From the NCBI RefSeq assembly GCF_037976325.1, contig NZ_CP150265.1, positions 882,001-946,000 of the forward strand: DNA of 64,000 nucleotides, read 5' to 3'. This document shows, piece after piece, positions 8,357 through 17,800 of this stretch. The translations under genes and the position numbers were made by a program. Positions within the stretch are counted from its first letter, which is position 1, and the number at the start of each line of letters is the position of its first letter. The stretch comes from Paenibacillus sp. FSL K6-3182 (GTDB taxonomy: Bacteria > Bacillota > Bacilli > Paenibacillales > Paenibacillaceae). Under the pieces are notes generated by a model. It made no database searches, was not told where the DNA came from, and worked only from the letters and a program-made list of their open reading frames with translations.

Positions 8357-8386
8357 AAAAAAGCTGCTCATTTGAGCAGCTTTTTA
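8357..8386 (-). terminator. Terminator overlapping the stop codon of the aldehyde dehydrogenase gene
   Basis: AAAGCTGCTCA and TGAGCAGCTTT form a hairpin with a two-base loop and a T tract on the minus strand. The left arm encodes the last residues (KLLK) and the stop codon lies in the hairpin. Confidence 0.8.
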
Positions 8387-9759
8387 ATATTTTTTAATTT
8401 TCCTGCATAAGGAGGGAAGACGAGCCCAAGCTCAAGCTTGGTGCTTTTCTTCAATATACTCTTCTGATGCGAGAACAGATCAAAGCTGTATTTGCCATGA
8501 TAGGCTCCTACACCTGAGCTGCCAACACCGCCAAATGGCAAATAGGGATTAGAGACGTGCATAATCGTATCGTTAATACAGCCGCCGCCGAAGGAAACAC
8601 GGCTCATAACCTCATCCTCCAATGCTTTATTCTCTGTAAACAAGTAGAGGGAAAGTGGCTTTGGATGAGCGTTAATCATTCGAATGGCCTCATGGATATC
8701 TCGGTACTCCATAACAGGTAAAATAGGGCCAAATAATTCTTCTGACATCGCTGCGCTATCCCATGAAACGCCGTCAAGTATCGTCGGTTCGATAAAGAGG
8801 TCAGCGCGGTCCGTGCCTCCTCCATAAACGATGCTGGCTTTGTCTTGCTCCAGAATGGAAGCAAGCCTGTCAAATTGACGTTGATTAATGATTCGACCAT
8901 AATCTTTGTTGCTTTGTATAGAAGCTCCATAGAAGGATTGGATGACTTCCTTCATTTTTGCGACCAGCTTTTCTTTAATATCCTGATGAGCCAGCACATA
9001 ATCGGGTGAAATACAGGTTTGGCCGGTATTCATTAATTTGCCCCAGATGATCCGCTTGGCAGCGATCTCGAGATTAGCGGTAGAATCTACAATGACAGGG
9101 CTTTTTCCTCCAAGCTCAAGCGTGACAGGCACAAGGTTTTTGGCAGCCGCCTCCATAACGATTTTACCGACCGCGATGCTCCCTGTGAAAAAAATATAAT
9201 CAACCGGCGCGTGGATGAGCAAAGAGGTCGTTTCCTTCTCCCCCTCAATGACTTTAATGTAGGCGGGATCAAAGGTTTCATTTATGATTTTACTTATTAA
9301 AGCTGAAACATGAGGCGAGCTTTCGGATGGTTTGAGAATGGCACAATTGCCTGCGGCAATGGCTCCGATAAGCGGCTCAATGACAAGCTGGAACGGATAG
9401 TTGAAGGGACCAATTATTAAAGCTGTGCCGTAGGGCTCCTTCATAATACGGCTGGATGATGGAAACAGATAAATCGGTGTTTTCACCTTCTGCGGCTTCA
9501 TCCACTTTTTGAGATGCTTAATGACATGTCGAATGCTATTGGTTACGATTATAATTTCTGTCATATGAGTCTCTAACTCACTTTTGCGAAGGTCTTGATA
9601 AAGCGCCTCGACAATTTCCTGCTCATGACGCTGTATGGCTTGCAGCAATCGTTGCAATTGATTCAGCCTAAAGCGCAGCTCCTTGGTCTGGCCTTGTTCG
9701 AAAAATGTTTTTTGCTCTAGCACAATCTGTTCAATATCTTCTGCTCTAAATGAACTCAT
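8368..9759 (-). CDS. Aldehyde dehydrogenase, class 3 type
   Basis: 463 residues, the short ALDH3-like form that oxidises aldehydes to acids with NAD(P)+. GPFNYPFQL and LKPSESSP are the NAD-binding segments, FFTGS is at 190-194, the general base is Glu215 in LELGGKSP, and the nucleophile is Cys249 in NTGQTCISPDY. The C-terminal LPFGGVGSSG matches the family. Its closest named relatives in Bacillus are YwdH-like enzymes. There is no signal peptide. It sits alone, upstream of the dioxygenase gene on the same strand, with a terminator between, so it is a separate unit. Confidence 0.93.
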   Translation of the reverse strand: MSSFRAEDIEQIVLEQKTFFEQGQTKELRFRLNQLQRLLQAIQRHEQEIVEALYQDLRKSELETHMTEIIIVTNSIRHVIKHLKKWMKPQKVKTPIYLFPSSSRIMKEPYGTALIIGPFNYPFQLVIEPLIGAIAAGNCAILKPSESSPHVSALISKIINETFDPAYIKVIEGEKETTSLLIHAPVDYIFFTGSIAVGKIVMEAAAKNLVPVTLELGGKSPVIVDSTANLEIAAKRIIWGKLMNTGQTCISPDYVLAHQDIKEKLVAKMKEVIQSFYGASIQSNKDYGRIINQRQFDRLASILEQDKASIVYGGGTDRADLFIEPTILDGVSWDSAAMSEELFGPILPVMEYRDIHEAIRMINAHPKPLSLYLFTENKALEDEVMSRVSFGGGCINDTIMHVSNPYLPFGGVGSSGVGAYHGKYSFDLFSHQKSILKKSTKLELGLVFPPYAGKLKNIKKLLK

Positions 9760-9861
9760 TTCCGCAACCCTCCTTACATATCCACATCTTAACAGGTAAT
9801 GAAACGAACTTCCACTTGGATATTAAGTTAGCGATCTCATTTTTTTGCATATTAACACACA

Positions 9862-9910
9862 AAGAAAAACAGGGTACCCGTCTTCTGAAAATCAAAGAGG
9901 GATATCCTGT
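9862..9910 (-). terminator. Terminator of the Bce-type operon
   Basis: ACAGGGTACCC and GGGATATCCTGT form an imperfect stem around a 19-base loop, and a T-rich run follows on the minus strand. It closes the regulator-kinase-transporter operon. Confidence 0.7.
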
Positions 9911-9920
9911 TTAGATGGTA

Positions 9921-11873
9921 TTAAAGTGCTTCTTTAATGATTTTTTTGTAATAAGAGACGGAAAGAATTCCGAATATGGAGTAAAGGATGGTATATAGCA
10001 GCATGACTATAATCATCGGAGTTAAAAGCTCTGTTCCGAAGAAAAACCATCCGGATTTGACTGCAAAATAGCTGTGAAGCAGCCCAACCACTAAGGGAAT
10101 GCCAAAGTTGAACATTTGTTTTATTTTTATGCCCCTTAACAAATCAGCCCTTGTGAAGCCGAGCTTTCGAAGGATGGTATAGTTTGGCTTTTCCTCTTCG
10201 CTTTCTCCCATTTGCTTAAAATAGAGAATATTGCCGGATGTGATAAGAAAGGTTAATCCAAGGAAAGCAACGATAAACATAATCAAGCCCATCGTTTGTT
10301 TTTGCTGGTTGCTTGTATTAAGCTGAGAATCATTTCTGTTGTGCTCAGAGAACTTCATCTCATTGAATAGCTGAGTCGCTTCTTTTAGATCAGAACGATC
10401 TTTCATATTAATTCCGATATGCAGGGTAGAGTGTTTCTGAATAGCCGGATCAAGATGATTATTTAAGCGCTCAAAAACAGAATCATCGACGATAACTACA
10501 GGCAATCCGCCGCTTTTAAACCACCAAGAGACGATGGGCTGCTCCTTAAGTCCGATATATTGCTGTGGAATACTTTGAGTAGGATTCACTAGCTGTACAG
10601 GCCCTGAGTCCTTCAAAGACATGAACTGTTTGAGCATGCTGCTGTAACCGGAGAGATAGAGCTCGTCTTTAGACAGCTGAATGCCGTCAACAGACTTTTC
10701 GCTGACTACGGGCAAGGTCATCATATCCGAATTCCCAGCCACGCTTACCCCTTCCAGATTGTTATTCATAATACTCTTCACATTGACGTCTACCTGAATG
10801 ACAGGAATCGTTTTTTCGGTATACGGCAGCTTGTTTTTGTTTAGCGCTTCTTTAAACTGCTCCGCGTCCTGAACGTTCATAAATGCAAAATGTTCGGGAA
10901 CATTGTTTTTGGCTGTTTTTTCGGCAGAGTAATAAGAGATATAGCTTAAGGACAATAAGCCGATAGCAAGCGCCGACACGGTCGTAATGATGGTGAGCAG
11001 CAGCGCATTCGATTTCATACGGAACATAATAGACGAGAGAGATAAGGTTTCATTTATGTTAAGGTAACCGTTTTTCTGCTTTCGGATCACGTTGAAAATA
11101 AAGCTGACCGATCCTTTATAGAAAAGGAAGGTTCCAAGGATGACGGAGCCCAGTATGCCGATCATGGCAGCAAAGAGCGCGGTCATCGTCACAAATTTAC
11201 CGCCGAACAGTTCGGAAGAAATATAATAGCCAAGGGAAATGAGCAGCAGTCCGGCAATGCCGATCAGCATTTCCAGAATAGACACTCTTCTTGCTTTGCC
11301 TTCTGTGACGGAATTCACTCTAAACAGCGATAATATCGTTTGTTTTTTTATAAATAAATAATTCATCAACATAATCAGAAGATAAATAACTGAAAAAATA
11401 ATAATGGTTTGCTTGAATGCTTGGGTGGAGAAATGCAGCTCGGCGGCCACCTCTACACCGATCGTTTTAAATAAAATCATAATAATTAATTTGGACACAG
11501 AGAAACCGACAAGAACCCCCAGCAGGATGGAGCCGAAATAAAGAAAAAAGTTTTCCAGAGTCAGAATGCGGAAAATTTTATTTTTGGTCATTCCGATAAG
11601 CTGAAATAAGCCGATTTCCTTGCTGCGCCTTTTAATAAAGATGGTATTGGCGTACAGCAGAAAAATAGAAACGATTCCAACGAGCAAATAAGAAGCAGTC
11701 TTAATGGCGGCAGCCCCTTTAACAGAGCCTTTTGCCTCATCCATGGCAGGATCAAACTGCAGGGTGACAAAGGCGAAATAAAGAGCAGCGCTAAACACGA
11801 GTGCAAACACATAGAGATAATAGTTTTTTAAATTCTTTTTTAGATTGCGGAAAATGAGTTGATTAATGCTCAT
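9921..11873 (-). CDS. BceB-type ABC transporter permease (peptide antibiotic sensing and detoxification)
   Basis: 650 residues with the BceB topology: four N-terminal membrane segments, two groups of central ones, a large extracellular domain at about 325-520, and two or three segments at the C terminus. The N-terminal [21 protein letters not shown] and the early [16 protein letters not shown] (FtsX-like) are characteristic. Proteins of this family sense and remove cell-wall antibiotics such as bacitracin from lipid intermediates, and signal to an adjacent intramembrane-sensing kinase. The start overlaps the end of the ATPase gene by 11 bases, indicating translational coupling. Ligand identity cannot be read from sequence. 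Confidence 0.9.
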   Translation of the reverse strand: MSINQLIFRNLKKNLKNYYLYVFALVFSAALYFAFVTLQFDPAMDEAKGSVKGAAAIKTASYLLVGIVSIFLLYANTIFIKRRSKEIGLFQLIGMTKNKIFRILTLENFFLYFGSILLGVLVGFSVSKLIIMILFKTIGVEVAAELHFSTQAFKQTIIIFSVIYLLIMLMNYLFIKKQTILSLFRVNSVTEGKARRVSILEMLIGIAGLLLISLGYYISSELFGGKFVTMTALFAAMIGILGSVILGTFLFYKGSVSFIFNVIRKQKNGYLNINETLSLSSIMFRMKSNALLLTIITTVSALAIGLLSLSYISYYSAEKTAKNNVPEHFAFMNVQDAEQFKEALNKNKLPYTEKTIPVIQVDVNVKSIMNNNLEGVSVAGNSDMMTLPVVSEKSVDGIQLSKDELYLSGYSSMLKQFMSLKDSGPVQLVNPTQSIPQQYIGLKEQPIVSWWFKSGGLPVVIVDDSVFERLNNHLDPAIQKHSTLHIGINMKDRSDLKEATQLFNEMKFSEHNRNDSQLNTSNQQKQTMGLIMFIVAFLGLTFLITSGNILYFKQMGESEEEKPNYTILRKLGFTRADLLRGIKIKQMFNFGIPLVVGLLHSYFAVKSGWFFFGTELLTPMIIVMLLYTILYSIFGILSVSYYKKIIKEAL

Positions 11874-12624
11874 GGTGCACCCCGCTTAGTACACTTTGTG
11901 TTGCCATAATATCGTTGAAGAAGTTTTGCCGCGTTTGTTCTCCCTTATAAAGCTGAGAATAGATTTGTCCATCCTTGATGAAGATGACTCTGCTGCAATA
12001 GCTGGCAGCTACCGGATCGTGAGTAACCATGGCGATTGTAGCTTGTCTTTTTTGATTTAAACCGCTCAGCTTGTTCAGTAAATCAGAGGCGGATTTGGAA
12101 TCAAGGGCACCTGTCGGTTCGTCAGCGAAAATAATGCTTGGCTCATGAATGAAGGCTCTTGCAGCGGATGTACGTTGCTTTTGACCGCCAGATATTTCAT
12201 TCGGGTACTTATTGCGGAGCTCATAAATGCCAAGCTCGGTCGCTACCGCCTGAAATTTACGCTCGGCTTCTTTTTTTGGCGTCTTCGTAATCGACAGCGG
12301 CAATAAAATATTTTCTTTGACCGTTAGCGTGTCTAACAAATTGTATTCCTGAAAAATAAAACCTAAACGGTTTTTGCGAAATTCAGCCAATTGTTTTTCT
12401 TTTAATCCCGAAATAACTTTCCCTTCGATTTTAATCGAGCCGCTGCTAATGTGGTCAATCGATGAAAGCACGTTAAGCAAGGTTGTTTTTCCTGAGCCGG
12501 ATGCGCCCATGATGCTGACGAATTCCCCTTTTTCGATGCTAATATCGAGCCCGCATAATACTTCCTGCTTATTGAATTTGTTTCCATAAATTTTATGAAT
12601 TTTGGTTGCTTCCAGAATGAACAT
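11863..12624 (-). CDS. BceA-type ABC transporter ATP-binding protein
   Basis: 253 residues. Walker A is GASGSGKTT, the Q-loop is [13 protein letters not shown], the signature is [15 protein letters not shown] and Walker B is [14 protein letters not shown], typical of the MacB/LolD/BceA class. The start at 12624 ([14 protein letters not shown]) follows an AGGGAGAG site; the longer frame to 12756 adds 44 residues from the operator region and is not believable. Its partner permease is directly downstream, and a candidate activator site lies 86 bases upstream. Confidence 0.93.
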   Translation of the reverse strand: MFILEATKIHKIYGNKFNKQEVLCGLDISIEKGEFVSIMGASGSGKTTLLNVLSSIDHISSGSIKIEGKVISGLKEKQLAEFRKNRLGFIFQEYNLLDTLTVKENILLPLSITKTPKKEAERKFQAVATELGIYELRNKYPNEISGGQKQRTSAARAFIHEPSIIFADEPTGALDSKSASDLLNKLSGLNQKRQATIAMVTHDPVAASYCSRVIFIKDGQIYSQLYKGEQTRQNFFNDIMATQSVLSGVHHEH

Positions 12625-12663
12625 GTGATTAACACTCTCCCTAGATCTATTACTTGTATTGTA

Positions 12664-12679
12664 AATCGAATGTTCGATT
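12664..12679. promoter_or_regulatory. Short dyad in the transporter promoter region
   Basis: AATCGAA and TTCGATT flank a TG centre, between the large palindrome and the ATPase start. A TACAAT sequence on the minus strand just downstream of it is a candidate -10, with no good -35, as expected for an activator-dependent promoter. Confidence 0.4.
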
Positions 12680-12709
12680 AGTTCCTTCGAATGACCGAAC
12701 AAATAATAG

Positions 12710-12737
12710 AAGCATGTGACAATGTTGTCACATGCTT
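12710..12737. promoter_or_regulatory. Candidate operator for the Bce-type response regulator
   Basis: A 28-base palindrome with perfect 13-base arms (AAGCATGTGACAA) around a TG centre. It overlaps the last bases of the kinase gene and sits 86 bases before the ATPase start. The TGTGAC/GTCACA core and its position resemble, from memory, the inverted repeats bound by BceR-like regulators in front of their transporter genes. No T run follows, so a terminator role is less likely. Confidence 0.75.
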
Positions 12738-13732
12738 GTGATACGAACGAATTCATTTCGCTGCGGGAAAGTTAAGGTGAACGCTGTTCCTGCTCCAAGC
12801 TCGGATTTGACATGGACACGGATCAACAGCGATTGAGCTGCTTTTTGAGCTAAATACAATCCCATGCCGGTTGCCGCGCTGTCTTGGTGCATCGTGGTCG
12901 ATGTAAAGCCTTTATCGAAAATGCGAGGCAGATCCCTTGGGTCGATGCCGCGACCATAGTCTATAATTTCAAGGATAGTCTGCTGGTCCCGCTGATAGCT
13001 CTTGATGACGATATCGGATGGCGGGCTATATTTTACGGCGTTGGTTAAAATCTGTCTGATGATAAAGGAAAGCCATTTCGCATCGCTCAGCGCTTTCGGT
13101 TCATCCAATTGAATATCAAAGCCGATCCCCTTCTGAATACACCATGATTGCAGCGTCTTAATCTCATCGAAGATGATCGTTTCCAAATCGGTGTTTTCGA
13201 TATAGATATCATTTTCAATAAACGGTATGCGTCTCTGATGGAGCTGCTGGTCGAGCAGGAGGTGAATCCGCAGCCATTCATACGTCAAATGCGTTTTCAT
13301 TCCTTCATCCTGTATACGGTCGATCATGAGACGCATCGCGGTTAGCGGCGTTTTTACCTCGTGTATCCAAGATAACAGCTCATCCTTCTCATGCTCCAAA
13401 ATCATCCGATTGTTCATTGCAGCGTGCTTCAGCAGTTCCGCTTGATTCGTCATGCTTTTTTCGATCACTTTCTCAAACGGGCTCTCCGGCTCAGCCATGC
13501 TCGTAGTATCCAAGCTGATGTCTCGCTCCTCTAAGCTTCTGATGAACCTTGTTTCTTTATGATACCGGATGACGAAATGGATGATAAAAATAATCGATGA
13601 TAAATAAAAGAGATAGATCATCGATTGCAGGGGAATCGTTGAATCTACATAAGCACAAACAAGAATCAGCAGCTGCAAAATAATAAACAACAGAATCCAG
13701 CTGCGCCGTTCCACTATATATTTTCTAATCAT
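12728..13732 (-). CDS. Intramembrane-sensing histidine kinase, BceS type
   Basis: 334 residues. Two membrane helices near the N terminus (about 10-28 and 35-56) are joined by only a few residues, the mark of intramembrane-sensing kinases that take their signal from the partner transporter. The phospho-acceptor is in [13 protein letters not shown] (His at about 123). ATP-binding boxes are [10 protein letters not shown] (N box), [19 protein letters not shown] (G1/F box) and TGMGLYLAQ (G2). Start 13732 follows GAGG by nine bases and overlaps the response regulator stop region, so the two are translationally coupled; 13738 is an alternative. Confidence 0.92.
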   Translation of the reverse strand: MIRKYIVERRSWILLFIILQLLILVCAYVDSTIPLQSMIYLFYLSSIIFIIHFVIRYHKETRFIRSLEERDISLDTTSMAEPESPFEKVIEKSMTNQAELLKHAAMNNRMILEHEKDELLSWIHEVKTPLTAMRLMIDRIQDEGMKTHLTYEWLRIHLLLDQQLHQRRIPFIENDIYIENTDLETIIFDEIKTLQSWCIQKGIGFDIQLDEPKALSDAKWLSFIIRQILTNAVKYSPPSDIVIKSYQRDQQTILEIIDYGRGIDPRDLPRIFDKGFTSTTMHQDSAATGMGLYLAQKAAQSLLIRVHVKSELGAGTAFTLTFPQRNEFVRITSM

Positions 13733-14420
13733 AATCATGCGCCTCTTCAACAGCCATATAGCCTTGTCCAACCTTCGTTTCAACAAATCGGCCCAGTTCA
13801 ATTTCATCGAGCCTTTTGCGCAGCCGGTTCACATTCACAGTAAGCGTGTTGTCACTGACAAACCGTTTATCATCCCATAAGCTATTAATCAATTCTTCTC
13901 GGCTAACAATCTTATTTTTACGGTCAATGAGCATTTTTAAAATAAAGATCTCATTTTTGGTAAGCTCAATGGAGCCTTTATGATTGGAGACCAGGTTTTT
14001 CTCATAATCAACCGTTGCGTCGCACCAGGTTTTAAGCTCGATATGTTCGGTATTGTAATTGTATACCCGCCGAAGAATAGCTTGTATTTTGACGATGAGC
14101 ACATCGAAATGAAAGGGCTTTTGTATATAATCATCCGCTCCAAGCTGCATAGACATGACGATGTCCGTCGGGTGGTCTCGCGAGGATAAGAAGATGATCG
14201 GGACGTTGGAGTGGGAACGTATCATTCTGCACCAATGAAATCCATCGAATTTTGGAAGCTGAATATCGATGATCACGAGGTCCGGCTTAATCGCGGTAAA
14301 TTGCTGAATCACTTTCTCAAAGTCCGATATGCCATGTACCTCATATGACCACTGGGATAATCGGTCTTTTATCTCGTTAAATAACGTTGTGTCATCTTCA
14401 ATTAACAATAGTTTAAACAT
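13725..14420 (-). CDS. OmpR-family response regulator, BceR type
   Basis: 231 residues. The receiver domain has the acidic pocket IEDD, the phospho-Asp in VIIDIQLPKFDG (Asp52), FLSSRD and the KPFHFDVL lysine. The C-terminal winged helix is recognisable from LTKNEIFILKMLID, SREELINSLWDD and TVNVNRLRKRLDE. Order regulator, kinase, ATPase, permease on one strand matches BceRSAB operons. The likely target is the palindrome at 12710-12737 in front of the transporter genes. Its own promoter region (14421 onward) shows no second copy of that palindrome. Confidence 0.93.
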   Translation of the reverse strand: MFKLLLIEDDTTLFNEIKDRLSQWSYEVHGISDFEKVIQQFTAIKPDLVIIDIQLPKFDGFHWCRMIRSHSNVPIIFLSSRDHPTDIVMSMQLGADDYIQKPFHFDVLIVKIQAILRRVYNYNTEHIELKTWCDATVDYEKNLVSNHKGSIELTKNEIFILKMLIDRKNKIVSREELINSLWDDKRFVSDNTLTVNVNRLRKRLDEIELGRFVETKVGQGYMAVEEAHDYD

Positions 14421-14551
14421 AGAGTCACCGCTTTTTTAAAAGTTTATTACTATGAATTGTATAGGAAAATCCCTATGTATGCCATAAATGGCACGGAACA
14501 AAGTGCTGAATAGAGAGAGGGGATGAGAAAAGAAGGTTGTGCAACATTTTG

Positions 14552-14565
14552 TGCAAACGTTGTCA
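14552..14565. promoter_or_regulatory. cre-like box 1 (CcpA/LacI-family site)
   Basis: TGCAAACGTTGTCA agrees with the catabolite-responsive element pattern TGNAANCGNWNNCW. It lies about 107 bases upstream of the predicted transcription start of the amylopullulanase gene. Confidence 0.6.
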
Positions 14566-14622
14566 TTTCGGGGGAAAAAGGTGAATTTACGTGTCGAAAT
14601 AGGTAAAAGGTGAGAAAAACAA

Positions 14623-14652
14623 TTGACAGCGCTTTATTTTGAGTATTAATAT
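14623..14652 (+). promoter_or_regulatory. SigA-type promoter of the amylopullulanase gene
   Basis: A consensus TTGACA at 14623-14628 is followed after 18 bases by TAATAT at 14647-14652. The predicted start of transcription, near 14659, abuts cre-like box 2. Confidence 0.75.
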
Positions 14653-14659
14653 GGGAATC

Positions 14660-14673
14660 AGCAAACGCTTTCA
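14660..14673. promoter_or_regulatory. cre-like box 2 at the transcription start
   Basis: AGCAAACGCTTTCA matches the cre core (one mismatch at the first base) and sits directly on the predicted transcription start. That is a position where CcpA or a maltose-type LacI repressor would block initiation. Confidence 0.65.
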
Positions 14674-14744
14674 TTGCGCTTTTATGACTGGAACAGCTGT
14701 TGTAGAAGATGCGGTTAAAAAGTTTGCATTAATTATGTTATTTG

Positions 14745-14758
14745 TGCAAACGCTTGCA
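14745..14758. promoter_or_regulatory. cre-like box 3 in the leader
   Basis: TGCAAACGCTTGCA has perfect TGCAA/TTGCA arms and the CG centre of LacI-family operators. It lies about 86 bases downstream of the predicted start, a roadblock position. Confidence 0.65.
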
Positions 14759-14882
14759 TAAAATCTATAGCTGTTTAGACAGAAGTCAGGGGGTGTTGTT
14801 TAAACGAACTTTGGTGTAGTCAGAACGGTGCGCGTTGATGATTGAAAGGTGCAATGATCATAATTTGAGGAGGTTCATCTAA

Positions 14883-17800
14883 ATGGGCTTTGCTTTAAAA
14901 CGAAAGAAATTGATGTCTATCATGCTTATTGCAGCTATGATCTGGTCGATAGTGGGCGCGATACCGCTACATACGAACGCCGCGGCGCCAACTCAGGTTG
15001 TTCTTGTCGGCGACTTGCAGAAGGGGCTCGGTAACAGCGAGAATTGGGACCCCAAAGCCGAGGTAACCAAGATGAGCGATAGCGGCAGCGGCAGCGGTTA
15101 TTATACGTTTAAGGCTACGCTGCCAGCAGGCACATATGAATATAAAGTTGCTCTAAATGGAGGCTGGTTGGAAAGCTATGGCTTTGGTAATTATACGAAT
15201 CCAAGCGGTGTGGATAGCGGCGGCAATATTAAGCTGACACTCTCCGAAGAGAAAGAAGTGACTTTTTATTATAACCACGATACACATAAAATTGCGGATT
15301 CTACCTATTACACCCAGGTAGCCAGCGACAAGCTGCCTCGTATTGTTGGGACTCTGCAGGTTCCGCTAGGGGAACCAAGTAACTGGGCACCAGAATCGGC
15401 GCTATCTCTTTTGACTGATACCGATCTGGATGGCGTCTACACGATAACGAAAGATGTACCCAAAGGGGATTACAAATTCAAAATCGTGCTTGGATCCACT
15501 TGGGATGACCAGACGTATCCAAAGGATGATCAATTGCTTAGTCTTCCTGCCGATCTTCCGGTAACGTTTAAATATAATGCGAATACAGAAGCAGTATCAG
15601 CAGATTTCAAAGCACCAGTTGAACCGAGTCCGAGTCCAGATCCGGTTGACCCGAACCTCGATCCGATTCCGGCCAACCACCTGCGCATTCATTACAATCG
15701 GGCAGATGCTCTTTATGAGAATCAAGGAATATGGACATGGGAGCAGGTTGCCGCTCCTTCAACAGGCTGGCCGGGTGGCGCAACAGCTTTTCCAGCAGAT
15801 AAGATAGACAGCTATGGTGCTTATGTTGATATTCCGCTAGCTGCGAATGCCAAAAAAGTGGGCTTCCTTATCGTTAATCGATTAGATGGAGTTAAGGATG
15901 GCGGCGATAAAGCGGTAGCGATAAGCTCCCCTGCAGTAAATGAAATTTGGATTAAGGAGAACTCCGATAAAGTATCTTATTTCGAGCCGGTAGAGCTCCC
16001 AGCTAATACCGTTCGTATTCACTATGTGAGAGACGATAAAAAACAGAGTGCTTACGGTTTATGGCTGTGGGATCAGGTGGCGACTCCTTCAACAGGATGG
16101 CCAACGGGCGCATCCGCTTTTACAGAGGAACAGGTCGACCGTTATGGCAGCTATGTCGATATTCCGCTTCAAGAGAACGCGCAAAAAATTAGTTTTCTTG
16201 TCGTTAATCGCACCTTGGGCGATGCGGATAAGGATGGAGGCAATCGCTTCTTCAGTCTTGTAAATCGTTACAATCAGCTCTGGATCAAGAAGGGAGATAA
16301 TAATGTATACGTGTCCCCTTACTGGGAACTGCCTACAGCCCTTGAATCCGCAGAGATCTTATCCGAAAGTAAGCTCCTTCTCGGATTTACGATGACCGAC
16401 GGTCTCGCAGCAGAGGAATTGAAAAGTGCGATCACTATTAAGGATAAGAACGGTACAGCTGTACCGATTAATCAAGTGGTGTTGAACGCTGATAAAAAAA
16501 CAGCAAATGTCTCGGCAAACATTCAGCTGGATCAAACGCCGCTGAGCGTAACCTACCAAGGGAGAACCGTATCCGCGACTTCAGGCTGGAGAATGCTTGA
16601 TGAGCTTTACAACTACGAAGGTAATGATCTTGGGGCGAGCTATCATTCTGGCAGCGTAGTTCTGAAGCTATGGGCGCCAAAAGCAAGCGCAGTCGTAGCA
16701 AATGTCTATGATAAAGCTGATTCCACTAAGCTGGTTGGCAGCGTCAGTTTGACGAAAGGCGACAAGGGCGTTTGGACGGCAGCTATCGCGCCAACTGATT
16801 TCACAGGTCAAGGCATAACCGACCTGAAGGGGTATTTTTATCAATATGAAGTGACCAATGATGGGGTTACGAAACAAGTACTCGACCCGTACGCGAAATC
16901 GATGGCGGAATTTAGAGTGAATACGAAAGGTGAAACCGGTCCAGATGGCGATGCAGTTGGCAAAGCGGCAATCGTTGATCTAGGTGCGACTGATCCTGCT
17001 GCAGATTATGATTTTGCCAAAATTGACGGCTATGAGAAACGAGAGGACGCGATTATTTGGGAGGCGCATATTAGAGACTTTACGTCCGATCCATCCGTAG
17101 CTGATGATCTTAATGCGAGATGGGGCTCTTATAACGCGTTCAAGGATAAGCTGTCTTATATTAAATCATTAGGCGTTACCCATATTCAGCTGCTTCCAGT
17201 TATGGCCTGGTATTATGGCGACGAAGCTCAGATGGGAACAAGAGAACTGGAATACTCTGCACAAAACAACGAATACAACTGGGGTTATGATCCGCATAGC
17301 TACTTCTCGCCGGATGGCGCTTATTCGGAGGATGCGGCAGATCCCGAGCTGAGAGTAAAGGAATTAAAAGGACTCATTGATGCGATTCATGATGAAGGTA
17401 TGGGAGTCGTTCTTGATGTCGTCTACACCCATATGGCCAAAGCAAGTTTCTTAAATGATATCGTACCTAACTATTACGCATTCCAAGATGCAAATGGCAA
17501 CAATATCGGCGGATTCGGCAACAATCTTGCTACCTCTCACAAAATGGCGGAGAAGCTAATGGTTGATTCGGTTAAGTACTGGTTTGATGAATACAAAATC
17601 GACGGCATGCGCTGGGATATGATGGGCGACGCTACGTATGATTCCGTACAGAATGCTTACGATGCAGCAGCGAGTATTAATCCGAATGCCTTGTTTATCG
17701 GTGAAGGCTGGGTAACGTTCGGGGGCGATGCTTCTGATCCTGCTTTGAAGGGCAAAGGCGCAGACCAAAAATGGATGGATAAAACAGACAGCGTAGGCGT

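Larger units (their letters stand above)
14421..14882. other. 462-base divergent control region between the Bce operon and the amylopullulanase
   Basis: It holds a promoter at 14623-14652 and three cre-like boxes (14552, 14660, 14745), each annotated separately, and an untranslated leader of about 220 bases before the ATG at 14883. The leader ends in GAGGAGG, six bases before the start. No terminator or riboswitch fold is evident. A promoter for the reverse-strand regulator was not identified. Confidence 0.6.

Noticed and set aside
12625..12756. N-terminal extension of the Bce-type ATPase to 12756.
   Set aside because: It would encode the operator palindrome and end of the kinase gene, and the ATG at 12624 has a good ribosome site.
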